The notes beneath the pieces are model-generated. The model was not told where the DNA came from and did not search any database. It worked only from the letters and a program-made list of their open reading frames with translations. A program made the translations under genes and the position numbers. Positions 18,572-26,357 of a DNA stretch of 64,000 nucleotides are shown piece by piece (position 1 is the first letter of the stretch; every line of letters starts with the position of its first letter). The stretch is taken from contig NZ_JAFFZE010000001.1 in the NCBI RefSeq assembly GCF_025165815.1, positions 1-64,000 of the forward strand, given 5' to 3'. This stretch comes from Actinophytocola gossypii. Its GTDB lineage: Bacteria; Actinomycetota; Actinomycetes; Mycobacteriales; Pseudonocardiaceae.

Positions 18572-18614
18572 GGTTGCCGGAGACACACAAGAACGTGCGC
18601 GGGAGCGGAGGGTC

Positions 18615-20063
18615 ATGGACGCCGAAGTGGTGGTCGTCGGTGGGGGGAACGCGGGCTTCTGCGCGGCGCACGCGGCGGCCGAGCGCGGTCGGCGGGTGCT
18701 GCTGCTGGAGAAGGGCGAGCCGGACGCCGCGGGCGGCAACAGCTACTACACCGCGGGCGCCTTCCGGATCGCGCACGGTGGGTTCGCCGAGGTGGCCGAC
18801 CTGCTCGACCCCGACGACCGGCACGAGCACACCGTCCTGCCGCCGTACCCGACCGAGGAGTTCACCGCCGACATGGCGAAGGTGACCGGCGGCCGCAACG
18901 ACCCCGCGCTCACCGGCACCCTCGTCGCCGGCAGCCAGGACGTGCTCCGCTGGCTGCACGGCAAGGGTCTGCGGTTCCGGCTCATGTACGAGCGGCAGGC
19001 CTACCCCGACGCCAACGGCAGCCAGGTGTTCTGGGGCGGCCTCACCGTCGGCAGCACCGGCGGCGGCAAGGGTCTCATCGAACAGCACACCGCCGCCGCG
19101 CGCACCGCCGGCATCGACGTCCGCTACGGCGCCGCCGCCACCGGCCTGGTCGTCGAGGACGGGCGGGTCGCCGGCGTGACCCTGGCCGACGGCACCGCGG
19201 TGCGCGCCGAGTCGGTCGTGCTCGCGGCCGGCGGGTTCGAGGCCGACCCCGCACGGCGTGCCGAGCACCTCGGCGAGGGCTGGCGGCGCGCCAAGGTCCG
19301 CGGTACCCCCCACAACACCGGCGACATGCTCGACGCCGCGTTCGCCGTCGGCGCGGCCCGGCACGGCGACTGGAGCACCTGCCACAGCGTCGCCTGGGAC
19401 GCCTGGTTCCCCGGCAACGAGAGCAACCGGGAGTTGACCAACCAGCTCACCCGAGGCGGCTACCCGCTCGGCATCGTGGTCAACGCCGCCGGTGAGCGGT
19501 TCCTCGACGAGGGCCGGGACTTCCGCAACTACACCTACGCCGAGTACGGCGCCCGCATCCTCGAACAGCCCGGTGGTGTGGTGTTCCAGCTGTTCGACGC
19601 CACCACCCGGCCGCTGCTGCGCACCGAGGAGTACGACATGCCCGGCGCGTCGGTCGTCGTCGCCGACGGCCTCGACGAACTCGCCGCCGCCACCGGAACG
19701 GACCCGGCGGGCCTCGCGCGGACGGTCGCCGAGTTCAATGCGGCCATCGACCGGTCGGTGCCGCTGGACATCGCGGTCAAGGACGGCCGGGTCGCGGACG
19801 TCACGCCGCCGAAGTCCAACTGGGCCATCCCGCTGGAGACCCCGCCGTACTACGCGTTCCCGGTGACCTGTGGGATCACGTTCACCTTCGGCGGCCTGCA
19901 CGCCGACACCGACGGCCGGGTGCTCGACACCGCGGGCGCCCCGATCCCCGGCCTGTTCGTCTGCGGCGAGATGCTCGGTGGCCTGTTCAGCGGCAACTAC
20001 CCGGGCGGTACCGGCCTGACCTCCGGTGCGGTGTTCGGCAGGCGGGCGGGCACGCTGGCATGA
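18615..20063 (+). CDS. tcuA: FAD-dependent tricarballylate dehydrogenase-like oxidoreductase (TcuA/FrdA family)
   Basis: The 482-residue protein has an N-terminal FAD-binding motif VVVVGGGNAGFCAAHAAAE and the fumarate-reductase-like flavoprotein layout, ending with GNYPGGTGLTSGAVFGRRAG. The block GGNSYYTAGAFRIAHGG and its overall length fit TcuA, which oxidises tricarballylate to cis-aconitate. The usual partner TcuB, which re-oxidises the flavin, is not encoded nearby. GGAG/GAGGG lies just upstream of ATG 18615. The stop overlaps the GntR start (ATGA). Divergence from tctCBA makes uptake plus oxidation of a tricarballylate-like acid the simplest reading; related 3-ketosteroid or fumarate-type activities cannot be excluded. 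Confidence 0.85.
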   Translation: MDAEVVVVGGGNAGFCAAHAAAERGRRVLLLEKGEPDAAGGNSYYTAGAFRIAHGGFAEVADLLDPDDRHEHTVLPPYPTEEFTADMAKVTGGRNDPALTGTLVAGSQDVLRWLHGKGLRFRLMYERQAYPDANGSQVFWGGLTVGSTGGGKGLIEQHTAAARTAGIDVRYGAAATGLVVEDGRVAGVTLADGTAVRAESVVLAAGGFEADPARRAEHLGEGWRRAKVRGTPHNTGDMLDAAFAVGAARHGDWSTCHSVAWDAWFPGNESNRELTNQLTRGGYPLGIVVNAAGERFLDEGRDFRNYTYAEYGARILEQPGGVVFQLFDATTRPLLRTEEYDMPGASVVVADGLDELAAATGTDPAGLARTVAEFNAAIDRSVPLDIAVKDGRVADVTPPKSNWAIPLETPPYYAFPVTCGITFTFGGLHADTDGRVLDTAGAPIPGLFVCGEMLGGLFSGNYPGGTGLTSGAVFGRRAGTLA

Positions 20064-20701
20064 CCGACGCCAGATCCGTCTACCAGAAGCTGCGCGACGA
20101 GATCGCGGCCGGTGCCCTGCCGCCCGGCAGCCCGCTGCGGGAGATCCCGCTGGCCGAGCGGTTCGGCGTCTCGCGCACCCCGATCCGCGAGGCACTGCGC
20201 CGCCTGGAGCAGGACCGGCTGCTGGTGCCCGGCGACCGGGGCATGGTGGTCCGCGCGATCGACCCGCACGAGGTGGTGCAGGTCTACGACATGCGCGTAC
20301 TCCTGGAGGCGGAGGCCGCCGCGCAGGCCGCCCGCGACCGCCGCCCGGCCGACCTGGTCCGCCTGGAGGGCCTGCTGGCCCGGGACCGCGGCCTGACCGA
20401 CCCCGACGACGCCACCCGCATCCGCACCAACCTCGAGTTCCACGCCGCGCTGTGGCAGGCGACCCACAACCCGGTGCTGGTCGACCTGCTGGAGCGGCTC
20501 ACCGTGCACCTGGTGCACGCGCCCCGCTCGACCCTGTCCGTCGACGACCGCTGGTCGCACGCCCTCGACGAGCACGCCCGCCTGGTCGACGCGGTCCGCG
20601 ACCACGACGAGGCGGCCGCCCGCGCGGTCGCCGCCGAGCACATGGCCACCGCCCGCGAGATCCGCCTGCGCCTGCTCCGCGACGCGGCCGCCGGCGGCTA
20701 G
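20060..20701 (+). CDS. GntR-family transcriptional regulator, FCD subgroup
   Basis: The 213-residue protein has a winged helix-turn-helix (AERFGVSRTPIREALRRLE, residues ~35-55) and a C-terminal FCD ligand domain with the expected metal/acid-binding residues, including the helix NLEFHAALWQATHN and late His residues (DEHARLVDAV, AAEHMA). FCD regulators usually sense organic acids and repress the genes for their use. It overlaps the tcuA-like gene by ATGA and so is co-transcribed. Probable targets are the two TGTATACAGT sites at 18562 and 11138. Its stop overlaps the convergent MarR gene stop (CTAG). Confidence 0.92.
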   Translation: MTDARSVYQKLRDEIAAGALPPGSPLREIPLAERFGVSRTPIREALRRLEQDRLLVPGDRGMVVRAIDPHEVVQVYDMRVLLEAEAAAQAARDRRPADLVRLEGLLARDRGLTDPDDATRIRTNLEFHAALWQATHNPVLVDLLERLTVHLVHAPRSTLSVDDRWSHALDEHARLVDAVRDHDEAAARAVAAEHMATAREIRLRLLRDAAAGG

Positions 20702-21195
20702 CGCGGGGACTCGAACCTGGCCAACCACGTGGTGAGCAGGGCCTCCAGCTCGGCGGCCTGCTCCTCGGTGAGCTCGGCGAGCAGGCGCCGCTCGTTGTGC
20801 ATGTGCTCGGTGAACGCCCGGTCGATCAGCTCGCGGCCGGCCATGGTCAGCGCCACCACCCGGCCGCGGCCGTCCCGCGAGCTGCGGCGCCGCGTCACCA
20901 GGCCGTCGCGCTCCAGCCGGTCGAGGCGCTTGGTCATCGCGCCGGTGGTGACCATCGTGTGTTGGGCCAGCTCGCCGGGAGCGCGCTCGTAGGGGGCGCC
21001 GGCCCGCCGCAGCGTGGCCAGCACGTCGAACTCGCCCTCGGCCAGCCCGTGCCGCCGGTACACCACGCACAGCTGCTCGGTGAGGTGCCCGGCGAGCCGG
21101 TGCAGCCGGCCGATGACGCCCTGCGGGCGGACGTCGAGGTCGGGGCGTTCGCGGCCCCACTCGGCCTGGATCCGGGCGACGTGGTCGAGTGCCAT
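20698..21195 (-). CDS. MarR-family transcriptional regulator
   Basis: The 165-residue protein has the MarR winged-helix core: GEFDVLATLRRAGAPYE, the recognition helix region HTMVTTGAMTKRLDRLERDGLVTRRR, and the basic wing SSRDGRGRVVALT. It forms a divergent pair with an EamA transporter. Two identical-geometry inverted repeats fill the gap and cover the transporter start, so it most likely represses the exporter and itself until a small molecule binds. Confidence 0.92.
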   Translation of the reverse strand: MALDHVARIQAEWGRERPDLDVRPQGVIGRLHRLAGHLTEQLCVVYRRHGLAEGEFDVLATLRRAGAPYERAPGELAQHTMVTTGAMTKRLDRLERDGLVTRRRSSRDGRGRVVALTMAGRELIDRAFTEHMHNERRLLAELTEEQAAELEALLTTWLARFESPR

Positions 21196-21201
21196 GCCAG
21201 G

Positions 21202-21240
21202 TAGCTTACCGAGAAGCTATATTGGCTTCCGTGGAAGCTA
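21202..21240 (+). promoter_or_regulatory. Tandem MarR operator over the EamA promoter and start codon
   Basis: Two 18-base inverted repeats are present: TAGCTT-N6-AAGCTA at 21202-21219 and TGGCTT-N6-AAGCTA at 21223-21240. Their starts are 21 bases apart, two helical turns, so two dimers would bind the same face. A -10 hexamer TATATT (21218-21223) lies between them, and the second repeat covers GTG 21231, which would then be a leaderless start. Confidence 0.75.
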
Positions 21241-22160
21241 CTTTGCGGTGGGCGCTGGTCACGGCGGTCGCACCGGTCGCCTGGGGCTCGAACTACTTCG
21301 TCACCCACGAGTACCTTCCCGCCGGCCATCCGTTCTACGGCGGCCTGCTGCGCGCGCTGCCCGCCGGCCTGGTGCTGCTCGCCGTGTGCCGCCGGCTGCC
21401 GGCCGGCGTGTGGTGGTGGCGGTCGCTCGTGCTCGGCGTGCTGAACGTCGGCGCGTTCTTCGTGCTGATCTACGTCGCCGCGACCCTGCTGCCGACCAGT
21501 GTCGCGGCCACCGTGATGGCCACCTCGCCGGTGGTGATGATGGCGTTCGCCTGGCTGGTGCTCGCGCAGCCGCCCCGGGCCGCGCAGCTCGCCGGCGCGG
21601 GCATCGGGCTCGGCGGCGTCGCGCTGCTGCTGCTCACCGGGCTGACCGCGGTCGACGTGCGCGGCGTGCTGGCGTCGGCCGGCGCGATGGTCATGTCCTC
21701 GCTCGGCTACGTGCTGGCGAAGAAGTGGAGCACCGGGGTCGACGTGCTGTCGCTGACCTCCTGGCAGCTGGTCGCCGGCGGACTCGCGCTGCTCCCGGTC
21801 GCCGTGCTGGTCGAGGGCGCGCCGCCGGCGCTCGACGGTCCGGCCGTGCTCGGGTTCGGCTACGTCGCGGTGGTCGCGACCGCGCTCGCGTTCGCCGCCT
21901 GGTTCACCGGGCTGCGGCACCTCGACGCCGGCACGGTCGGGCTCGTCGGCCTGCTGAACCCGGTCACCGGGGTGCTGCTCGGCACGGTCGTCGCCGCCGA
22001 GGTGCTCAGCGCGCGGCAGTGGGCCGGCCTGCTGCTGGTGCTCGGCGGCATCGTGCTGGGCAGCTGGGTCACCCGGCCGGACCGCACGCGACCAGCTTCG
22101 GGCCGGCCACGATGTGGCAGAGGTCCCCGACCCGCTCGGACGCTCGCTCCCGGTCGGTGA
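21231..22160 (+). CDS. EamA/DMT-superfamily transporter
   Basis: The 309-residue protein has ten predicted membrane helices arranged as two EamA repeats (from ALVTAVAPVAWGSNYFVTHEYLP and from GVLASAGAMVMSSLGYVLAKKWS). Such proteins export metabolites, amino acids or drugs. GTG 21231 is chosen because the promoter -10 is only seven bases upstream and the inner membrane helix starts here; GTG 21189 would overlap the MarR start. The basic C-terminal tail overlaps the convergent binding-protein gene by 92 bases. Expression is probably controlled by the divergent MarR protein. Confidence 0.87.
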   Translation: MEATLRWALVTAVAPVAWGSNYFVTHEYLPAGHPFYGGLLRALPAGLVLLAVCRRLPAGVWWWRSLVLGVLNVGAFFVLIYVAATLLPTSVAATVMATSPVVMMAFAWLVLAQPPRAAQLAGAGIGLGGVALLLLTGLTAVDVRGVLASAGAMVMSSLGYVLAKKWSTGVDVLSLTSWQLVAGGLALLPVAVLVEGAPPALDGPAVLGFGYVAVVATALAFAAWFTGLRHLDAGTVGLVGLLNPVTGVLLGTVVAAEVLSARQWAGLLLVLGGIVLGSWVTRPDRTRPASGRPRCGRGPRPARTLAPGR

Positions 22161-23634
22161 GGCTCGGGTACCGCAGCACCGGGATCGGCTTGCCACCGGG
22201 CACTCCGGTGCCCTCGTCCTTCCTGCCGTCGCTGAACTCCAGCGTTCCACTCGCCCCGGTCACGACGAACTCGCCGTTGAGGTTGAGCAGCTGGCCGCGG
22301 ACCCGCTCCGGCGTCAGGTACGACGCGGCGCCGTTCGGCGCGGCGAGGCGGATCGCGCGGGCGGCGGTCAGCAGCGCGTCGTGGACCATGATCGCGCCGC
22401 CGTCGAGCAGGTGGTTCGCCGGGAAGTGCCGCACGAACGCCCCGTGGAAGTCCGGATAGCCGACGGGTGTTCCCGGTTCCTCGCCGCTCCACCCGAGCGG
22501 ATCGACGGTCGCCGCGTTGAGGATCGTGAGCTTCGCCGCCCGCAGGTCCAGGTCGGGATCGGCCAGCACCTTGCCCAGTTCAAGGCCCGCGGTCAACAGG
22601 GTCAGCGGCGTCTCCCGGCAGGTACGGTTCCGCAGCGACCGGAGCAGGTCGCCGAGGTCGATCTCCCGGCCCGCGTAGAGCACCGCGCGGTTCCCGTCCG
22701 CCGCGGACGCGCAGATGTTGGCCTGCACGCCGGCGAACAGGCTCGGGGTGGAGTCGCCCGAGGCGGACTTGCCGGTGAACTGCTGGGTCCGGTAGCGCGA
22801 GATGACCTTCTCCATCTGCTCCTCGAACTCCTCCTCGAGCGACCTGGTGTAGAGGTCGATGCCCTCCTCGGAGTTCGAGTCGCGGACCATGATCGCTGTG
22901 TCGAGGCCCTCGATCCGCATGTGGTGGCGCAGCGCGGCGACGTAGTGCCGGTTGCTCGGCGACGTCTTGATCAGACCGGAGATCGCGTCGTGCTCCAGGT
23001 CGTCGGCGGTGAGCACGGCACCGACCATCGGGATGTCGCTGTCGGCCAGGTCCTCGGCCTGCTCCCGGGTGCGCGCGGTGCTCACGCCCAGGCCGACGAC
23101 CGCGAGCAGCGGGTGCTCCTCGGCGACGCTGAGCTCCCGCAGCCGGTCGAGGACGTGCGTCCACTGGTCGTCGGTGTCGCCCTGGTTGGCGAGCAGGAGC
23201 TGGATTCGCGGGTTCGGATCGCCGGCGACGTGCGAGGTGTTGACCCGCCGCTGCGCGGTGTACGCCCCCTCCAGCCGGTTGCGCACCGACGTCAGCGGCA
23301 GCGCGCTCGTCTCGGTGGGGGTCAGCGGGTCCAACAGCGCCACCGAGACGTAGCCACCCTCGTCCCGCACCCGGGCGTTCTCCTCCTCGATCCGCCCCAG
23401 GACGTCCGCAAGCTCCGGATGGAACACGTAGGAGCCGTCGTTGACGCCGACACAGGTCCCGTCGATGTCCTGCACCCCCGAGTCGAGCGACCCGCAGGCA
23501 CCCGAGACCGTCACCACGCCCCACACCCCGGCCGCGGCCAGCACCACGGCCACCGTGGCAAGTGCCATTCGTCTGCGCATGCGGCGCCTGCGCAGCATCG
23601 ACGTCTCCGGCGGAACGATCCCCTGATCGGTCAT
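22069..23634 (-). CDS. Membrane-anchored periplasmic-binding-protein-like sensor (type I ligand-binding fold)
   Basis: The 521-residue protein has a short basic cytosolic end (RRRRMRRRM), one membrane helix (~residues 24-45) and a large outer domain. The outer domain has features of type I substrate-binding proteins of the Leu/Ile/Val kind: VSVALLDPLTPTE, IQLLLANQGDTDDQW, LAVVGLGVS, IPMVGAVLTADDL and late GASGTLEFSDGRKDEGTG. There are no transporter membrane or ATPase subunits nearby. Instead it follows, by eight bases, a gene for a STAND-like ATPase, so it looks like a fixed surface receptor that signals inward, not a transport component. The ligand is unknown. It overlaps the convergent EamA gene at its 3' end. 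Confidence 0.75.
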   Translation of the reverse strand: MTDQGIVPPETSMLRRRRMRRRMALATVAVVLAAAGVWGVVTVSGACGSLDSGVQDIDGTCVGVNDGSYVFHPELADVLGRIEEENARVRDEGGYVSVALLDPLTPTETSALPLTSVRNRLEGAYTAQRRVNTSHVAGDPNPRIQLLLANQGDTDDQWTHVLDRLRELSVAEEHPLLAVVGLGVSTARTREQAEDLADSDIPMVGAVLTADDLEHDAISGLIKTSPSNRHYVAALRHHMRIEGLDTAIMVRDSNSEEGIDLYTRSLEEEFEEQMEKVISRYRTQQFTGKSASGDSTPSLFAGVQANICASAADGNRAVLYAGREIDLGDLLRSLRNRTCRETPLTLLTAGLELGKVLADPDLDLRAAKLTILNAATVDPLGWSGEEPGTPVGYPDFHGAFVRHFPANHLLDGGAIMVHDALLTAARAIRLAAPNGAASYLTPERVRGQLLNLNGEFVVTGASGTLEFSDGRKDEGTGVPGGKPIPVLRYPSLTDRERASERVGDLCHIVAGPKLVACGPAG

Positions 23635-23642
23635 GCCTCCCC

Positions 23643-25577
23643 CTAGTCCCACCATTCGGCTTCGCGGCGGTGGTGCCGCGCGGCCTCCAGGAACACCGCG
23701 TGCGGCCCGCCCTCGCGCATCCGGCCGACCTCCGCCAGGTCGTCGGCGATCTGCAGGTGCACGTCGCCCCGGCGGCTGTCGGTGAATGGATCGGACACGA
23801 CGTGCAGCGCCGCGACCAGGCGACCGACCGGCACGACCGGCGGCTCCAGCGCGGCCGCCTCCACCAGCGCGCGCACCTCGTCGACCGGGACGGCACCGGT
23901 CCTCGGCAACCTCGGCGCCGCCACGACCGCCTGGACCAGCTCGTACCACTCCGGGCAGTCCAGCTCCGGAAGCCGTCGGTGCAGGTGCGCGGCCACGAAG
24001 CCCAGCTCGCCGTCGGCGAGCGCGTGGTACAGGTCGCCCTCCTCGTCGCCGCCGGCACGGCAGATGTGGCGCAGCGCGCCGTGCACCTCCGACCAGCCCG
24101 GCGCGTCCGGGCCGGTCCGCTCGGCGAGCCTGCGGGTCAGCAGCCGGCGCAGCACGGTGAGCCCGGCCGAGTGCTCCTCCGGCCACAGCAGCGGGTCGAT
24201 GCCCTCGACGTAGCCGGTCAGGCCGCAGGTGAGCAGGTCGCGGTCGGCCAGCGCGAGCCCGTCGGACCGGCGGCGGGCGGCCGCGCAGGTGACCAGGTCC
24301 GGCATGGCCGTCTCGGAGGTGCCGGCGAGCAGGCGGTCCAGGACGCGCTCGGCGACGGTCGGCGCGTGCTGGTCACGGCGCTCGGTGTGCGTGAGGAACG
24401 CCTCCGGCTCGATCCACTTGGCCGGCACGTCGTGGGCGATCGCCTCCAGCACCAGGCTGGTGGACGCGGGGTGCCCGCCGGTGAGGTCGTGCACGAGCCG
24501 GGTCAGCCGCTGGTGCTTGCCCAGGTGCAGGCCCATGTCGGCGATCGCCCGGCCCACCTCGTCCTCGGTCAGGTCCGGCAGCCGGTAGCCGACCCACCAG
24601 CACCGCGGCCGGTCCGCTCCGGCGGTCAGGTCCTCCGGCTCGACGCGGGCCCGGTCGGCCTCGGGAACCTCGCTGAGCAGCAGGCCGCGGCTGGTGGCCA
24701 CCACGGTGAGCGGGTCGGCGTCGTCCGGCTCGCCGACGGCGCGCTGGCGCCGTGCGTGCACGAGCTGGCCGAGGAACCTCCTGCCCAGCTCGCTGTCGGC
24801 GTTGTCCAGCAGGACCACCGCGTTCAGCGACCGCTCGTCGGCCCGCCTGCCCCTGGCGAACTCCGACCGCAGGTCCGCCAGGAACGCGGCCAGGAGCAGC
24901 TCGTCGATCCGCTGCCGGTCGTACTCGTCGTCGGCCGTCGCGGCCCAGTGGTTGAGGTCGATCAGCACGTCGATCGGGTCGTTGTGCAGGCCGAGGTCGC
25001 GGTGGCCGTACCAGTTCTGGAACGTGCCGAGCGCGAGCTGCCGGCCGGGCGTGTGCCGGGTCAGCCAGGTGACGGCGTAGCGCACCAGGCTCTCCGGCGG
25101 TTCGATCGGCAGCCCGGTACTGGCCAGCACGCTGCCGGCGGTGTCCACCAGAACCTGCCGAACGGTATCCATGTCTCGGTACCGTTCCAATGCCGTTTCG
25201 ACCTGTTTGTACGCCTGGGAATGATCGGTGAGATCCAGTTCCAGCCGCATGGCGAGCTGCCCGATGATGAACCGGGGAAACCGCAGCTCGTACTTGGGAT
25301 AAGTCCTGCTCAGGTCGAACGCGACGGCGGAAAGGACCTCGGGCACGGACGCGTGCCGGTTCGTCTCAAGGTCGATCCGCGCGTGCGGTACCTGCGCCAA
25401 CATGTCGTCCAAAGTAGACAGCAACGCCGACTTCCCGGTGCCCCGGAAGCCCTCGACCACCAGCACCGGCTGATCGTCGCTGCACAGTGAACCGTTGCGC
25501 TCCGTCCGCGTCATGAAATCGCGGACGAGGCCGATTACGCCTTTCAATCCGTAGACTCGGTCGTCACCAACCGACAC
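23643..25577 (-). CDS. STAND/AAA-like ATPase linked to the anchored binding protein
   Basis: The 644-residue protein has a Walker A motif GFRGTGKS (residues 43-50), a Walker B-like strand NAVVLLDNAD near residue 250, and a sensor-like TVVATSRG block, as in signal-transducing STAND NTPases. The C-terminal half is helical without a recognised effector. It starts at ATG 25577, divergent from the TIR gene at 25773, and leads the anchored binding-protein gene. A two-protein receptor/ATPase switch is inferred. It could work with the divergent TIR operon or independently; the shared 195-base promoter region is the only direct link. Confidence 0.75.
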   Translation of the reverse strand: MSVGDDRVYGLKGVIGLVRDFMTRTERNGSLCSDDQPVLVVEGFRGTGKSALLSTLDDMLAQVPHARIDLETNRHASVPEVLSAVAFDLSRTYPKYELRFPRFIIGQLAMRLELDLTDHSQAYKQVETALERYRDMDTVRQVLVDTAGSVLASTGLPIEPPESLVRYAVTWLTRHTPGRQLALGTFQNWYGHRDLGLHNDPIDVLIDLNHWAATADDEYDRQRIDELLLAAFLADLRSEFARGRRADERSLNAVVLLDNADSELGRRFLGQLVHARRQRAVGEPDDADPLTVVATSRGLLLSEVPEADRARVEPEDLTAGADRPRCWWVGYRLPDLTEDEVGRAIADMGLHLGKHQRLTRLVHDLTGGHPASTSLVLEAIAHDVPAKWIEPEAFLTHTERRDQHAPTVAERVLDRLLAGTSETAMPDLVTCAAARRRSDGLALADRDLLTCGLTGYVEGIDPLLWPEEHSAGLTVLRRLLTRRLAERTGPDAPGWSEVHGALRHICRAGGDEEGDLYHALADGELGFVAAHLHRRLPELDCPEWYELVQAVVAAPRLPRTGAVPVDEVRALVEAAALEPPVVPVGRLVAALHVVSDPFTDSRRGDVHLQIADDLAEVGRMREGGPHAVFLEAARHHRREAEWWD

Positions 25578-25772
25578 GCGGGTACCTCCCTACCCTGCTC
25601 GACCTGAAACAGTAGCCGAGTCTCGTGGAATGGGGGAGCGGAATGATCCTGTCGTTATTCTTACTTCGACATATCCGATAGCGTTTCGGTCGACGGCGTA
25701 TCGGTAACCGCCGGATCCGGCGATCCAGATCTCATCCAGGTTTCATCCACACCCGGTCGGCATCCTTTCGCC
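25578..25772. other. Divergent intergenic region between STAND ATPase and TIR operons
   Basis: This 195-base gap is less GC-rich than its surroundings and should hold both divergent promoters. It contains AT-richer stretches such as TTATTCTTACTTCG and a repeated ATCCAGG/ATCCAC text just upstream of the TIR gene. I cannot define a convincing operator, and no clear ribosome site precedes the TIR GTG. Confidence 0.4.
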
Positions 25773-26357
25773 GTGAGAGCTTTCGTCAACTACCGCACCA
25801 TGGACGAGGGGAGTACGGCGCTCGCGGTGTCCCGGCACCTGGGCGTGCGGCTCGGTGAGCAGAACGTCTTCCTCGACTCGCGGTCGATCGATCCCGGCAC
25901 GTTGTTCGACGACGCGATCCTGCGCAGTCTCTGGCGCAGCGACGTGCTGGTGGCGATCATGGGCCCCGACTGGCTGGAGTTCCCCGCTCGCGCGGGCGGA
26001 CGCGCGATCGACGACCCGGAGGACTGGGTCCGGCGCGAGCTGGTCGAGGCGTTGACACACCAGGTCCGGGTCGTACCGCTCCTGGTCGCCGACGCGCCTC
26101 GGCCGACCAGGGACGACCTGCCGGCCGTGCTCGCCGACCTGGTCCGGTACCAGGACGTGCGGCTCGACCTCCGAGCCCCGGAGGCGGCGTTCGCCCGTCT
26201 CGACCGGATCCTCGAACTGCCCGCCGACGACGAACCAGCCCGGGACAGCGGCCAGTCCGGCGGCATCGGATCGGTACGCGGGAACCGAAACATCGCCATC
26301 ACCGACCCGCGCGGCGCGGTGACCATCGGCGACGCCTTCCACCGGGACGACACGTGA
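25773..26357 (+). CDS. TIR-domain protein with C-terminal signalling motif
   Basis: The 194-residue protein is a TIR domain (residues ~1-150): MRAFVNYRTMDEG start, NVFLDSRSIDPG box, and the motif WVRRE with Glu89 at the position of the catalytic glutamate of NAD-cleaving TIRs. After a short linker, residues 162-187 form a Gly/Asn-rich motif (GSVRGNRNI then ITDPRGAV) that recurs, 20 of 26 identical, near the N-terminus of the next protein. Known bacterial TIR effectors degrade NAD or make cyclic ADP-ribose to stop infected cells. It overlaps the next gene by GTGA. It is inferred to be the effector of a three-gene conflict system. Confidence 0.88.
   Translation: MRAFVNYRTMDEGSTALAVSRHLGVRLGEQNVFLDSRSIDPGTLFDDAILRSLWRSDVLVAIMGPDWLEFPARAGGRAIDDPEDWVRRELVEALTHQVRVVPLLVADAPRPTRDDLPAVLADLVRYQDVRLDLRAPEAAFARLDRILELPADDEPARDSGQSGGIGSVRGNRNIAITDPRGAVTIGDAFHRDDT

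Noticed and set aside
22069-22160. Misannotated overlap between EamA and binding-protein genes
   Set aside because: Both frames keep coherent sequence to their stops; the EamA tail is only a short basic extension, so a real 92-base tail-to-tail overlap is acceptable.
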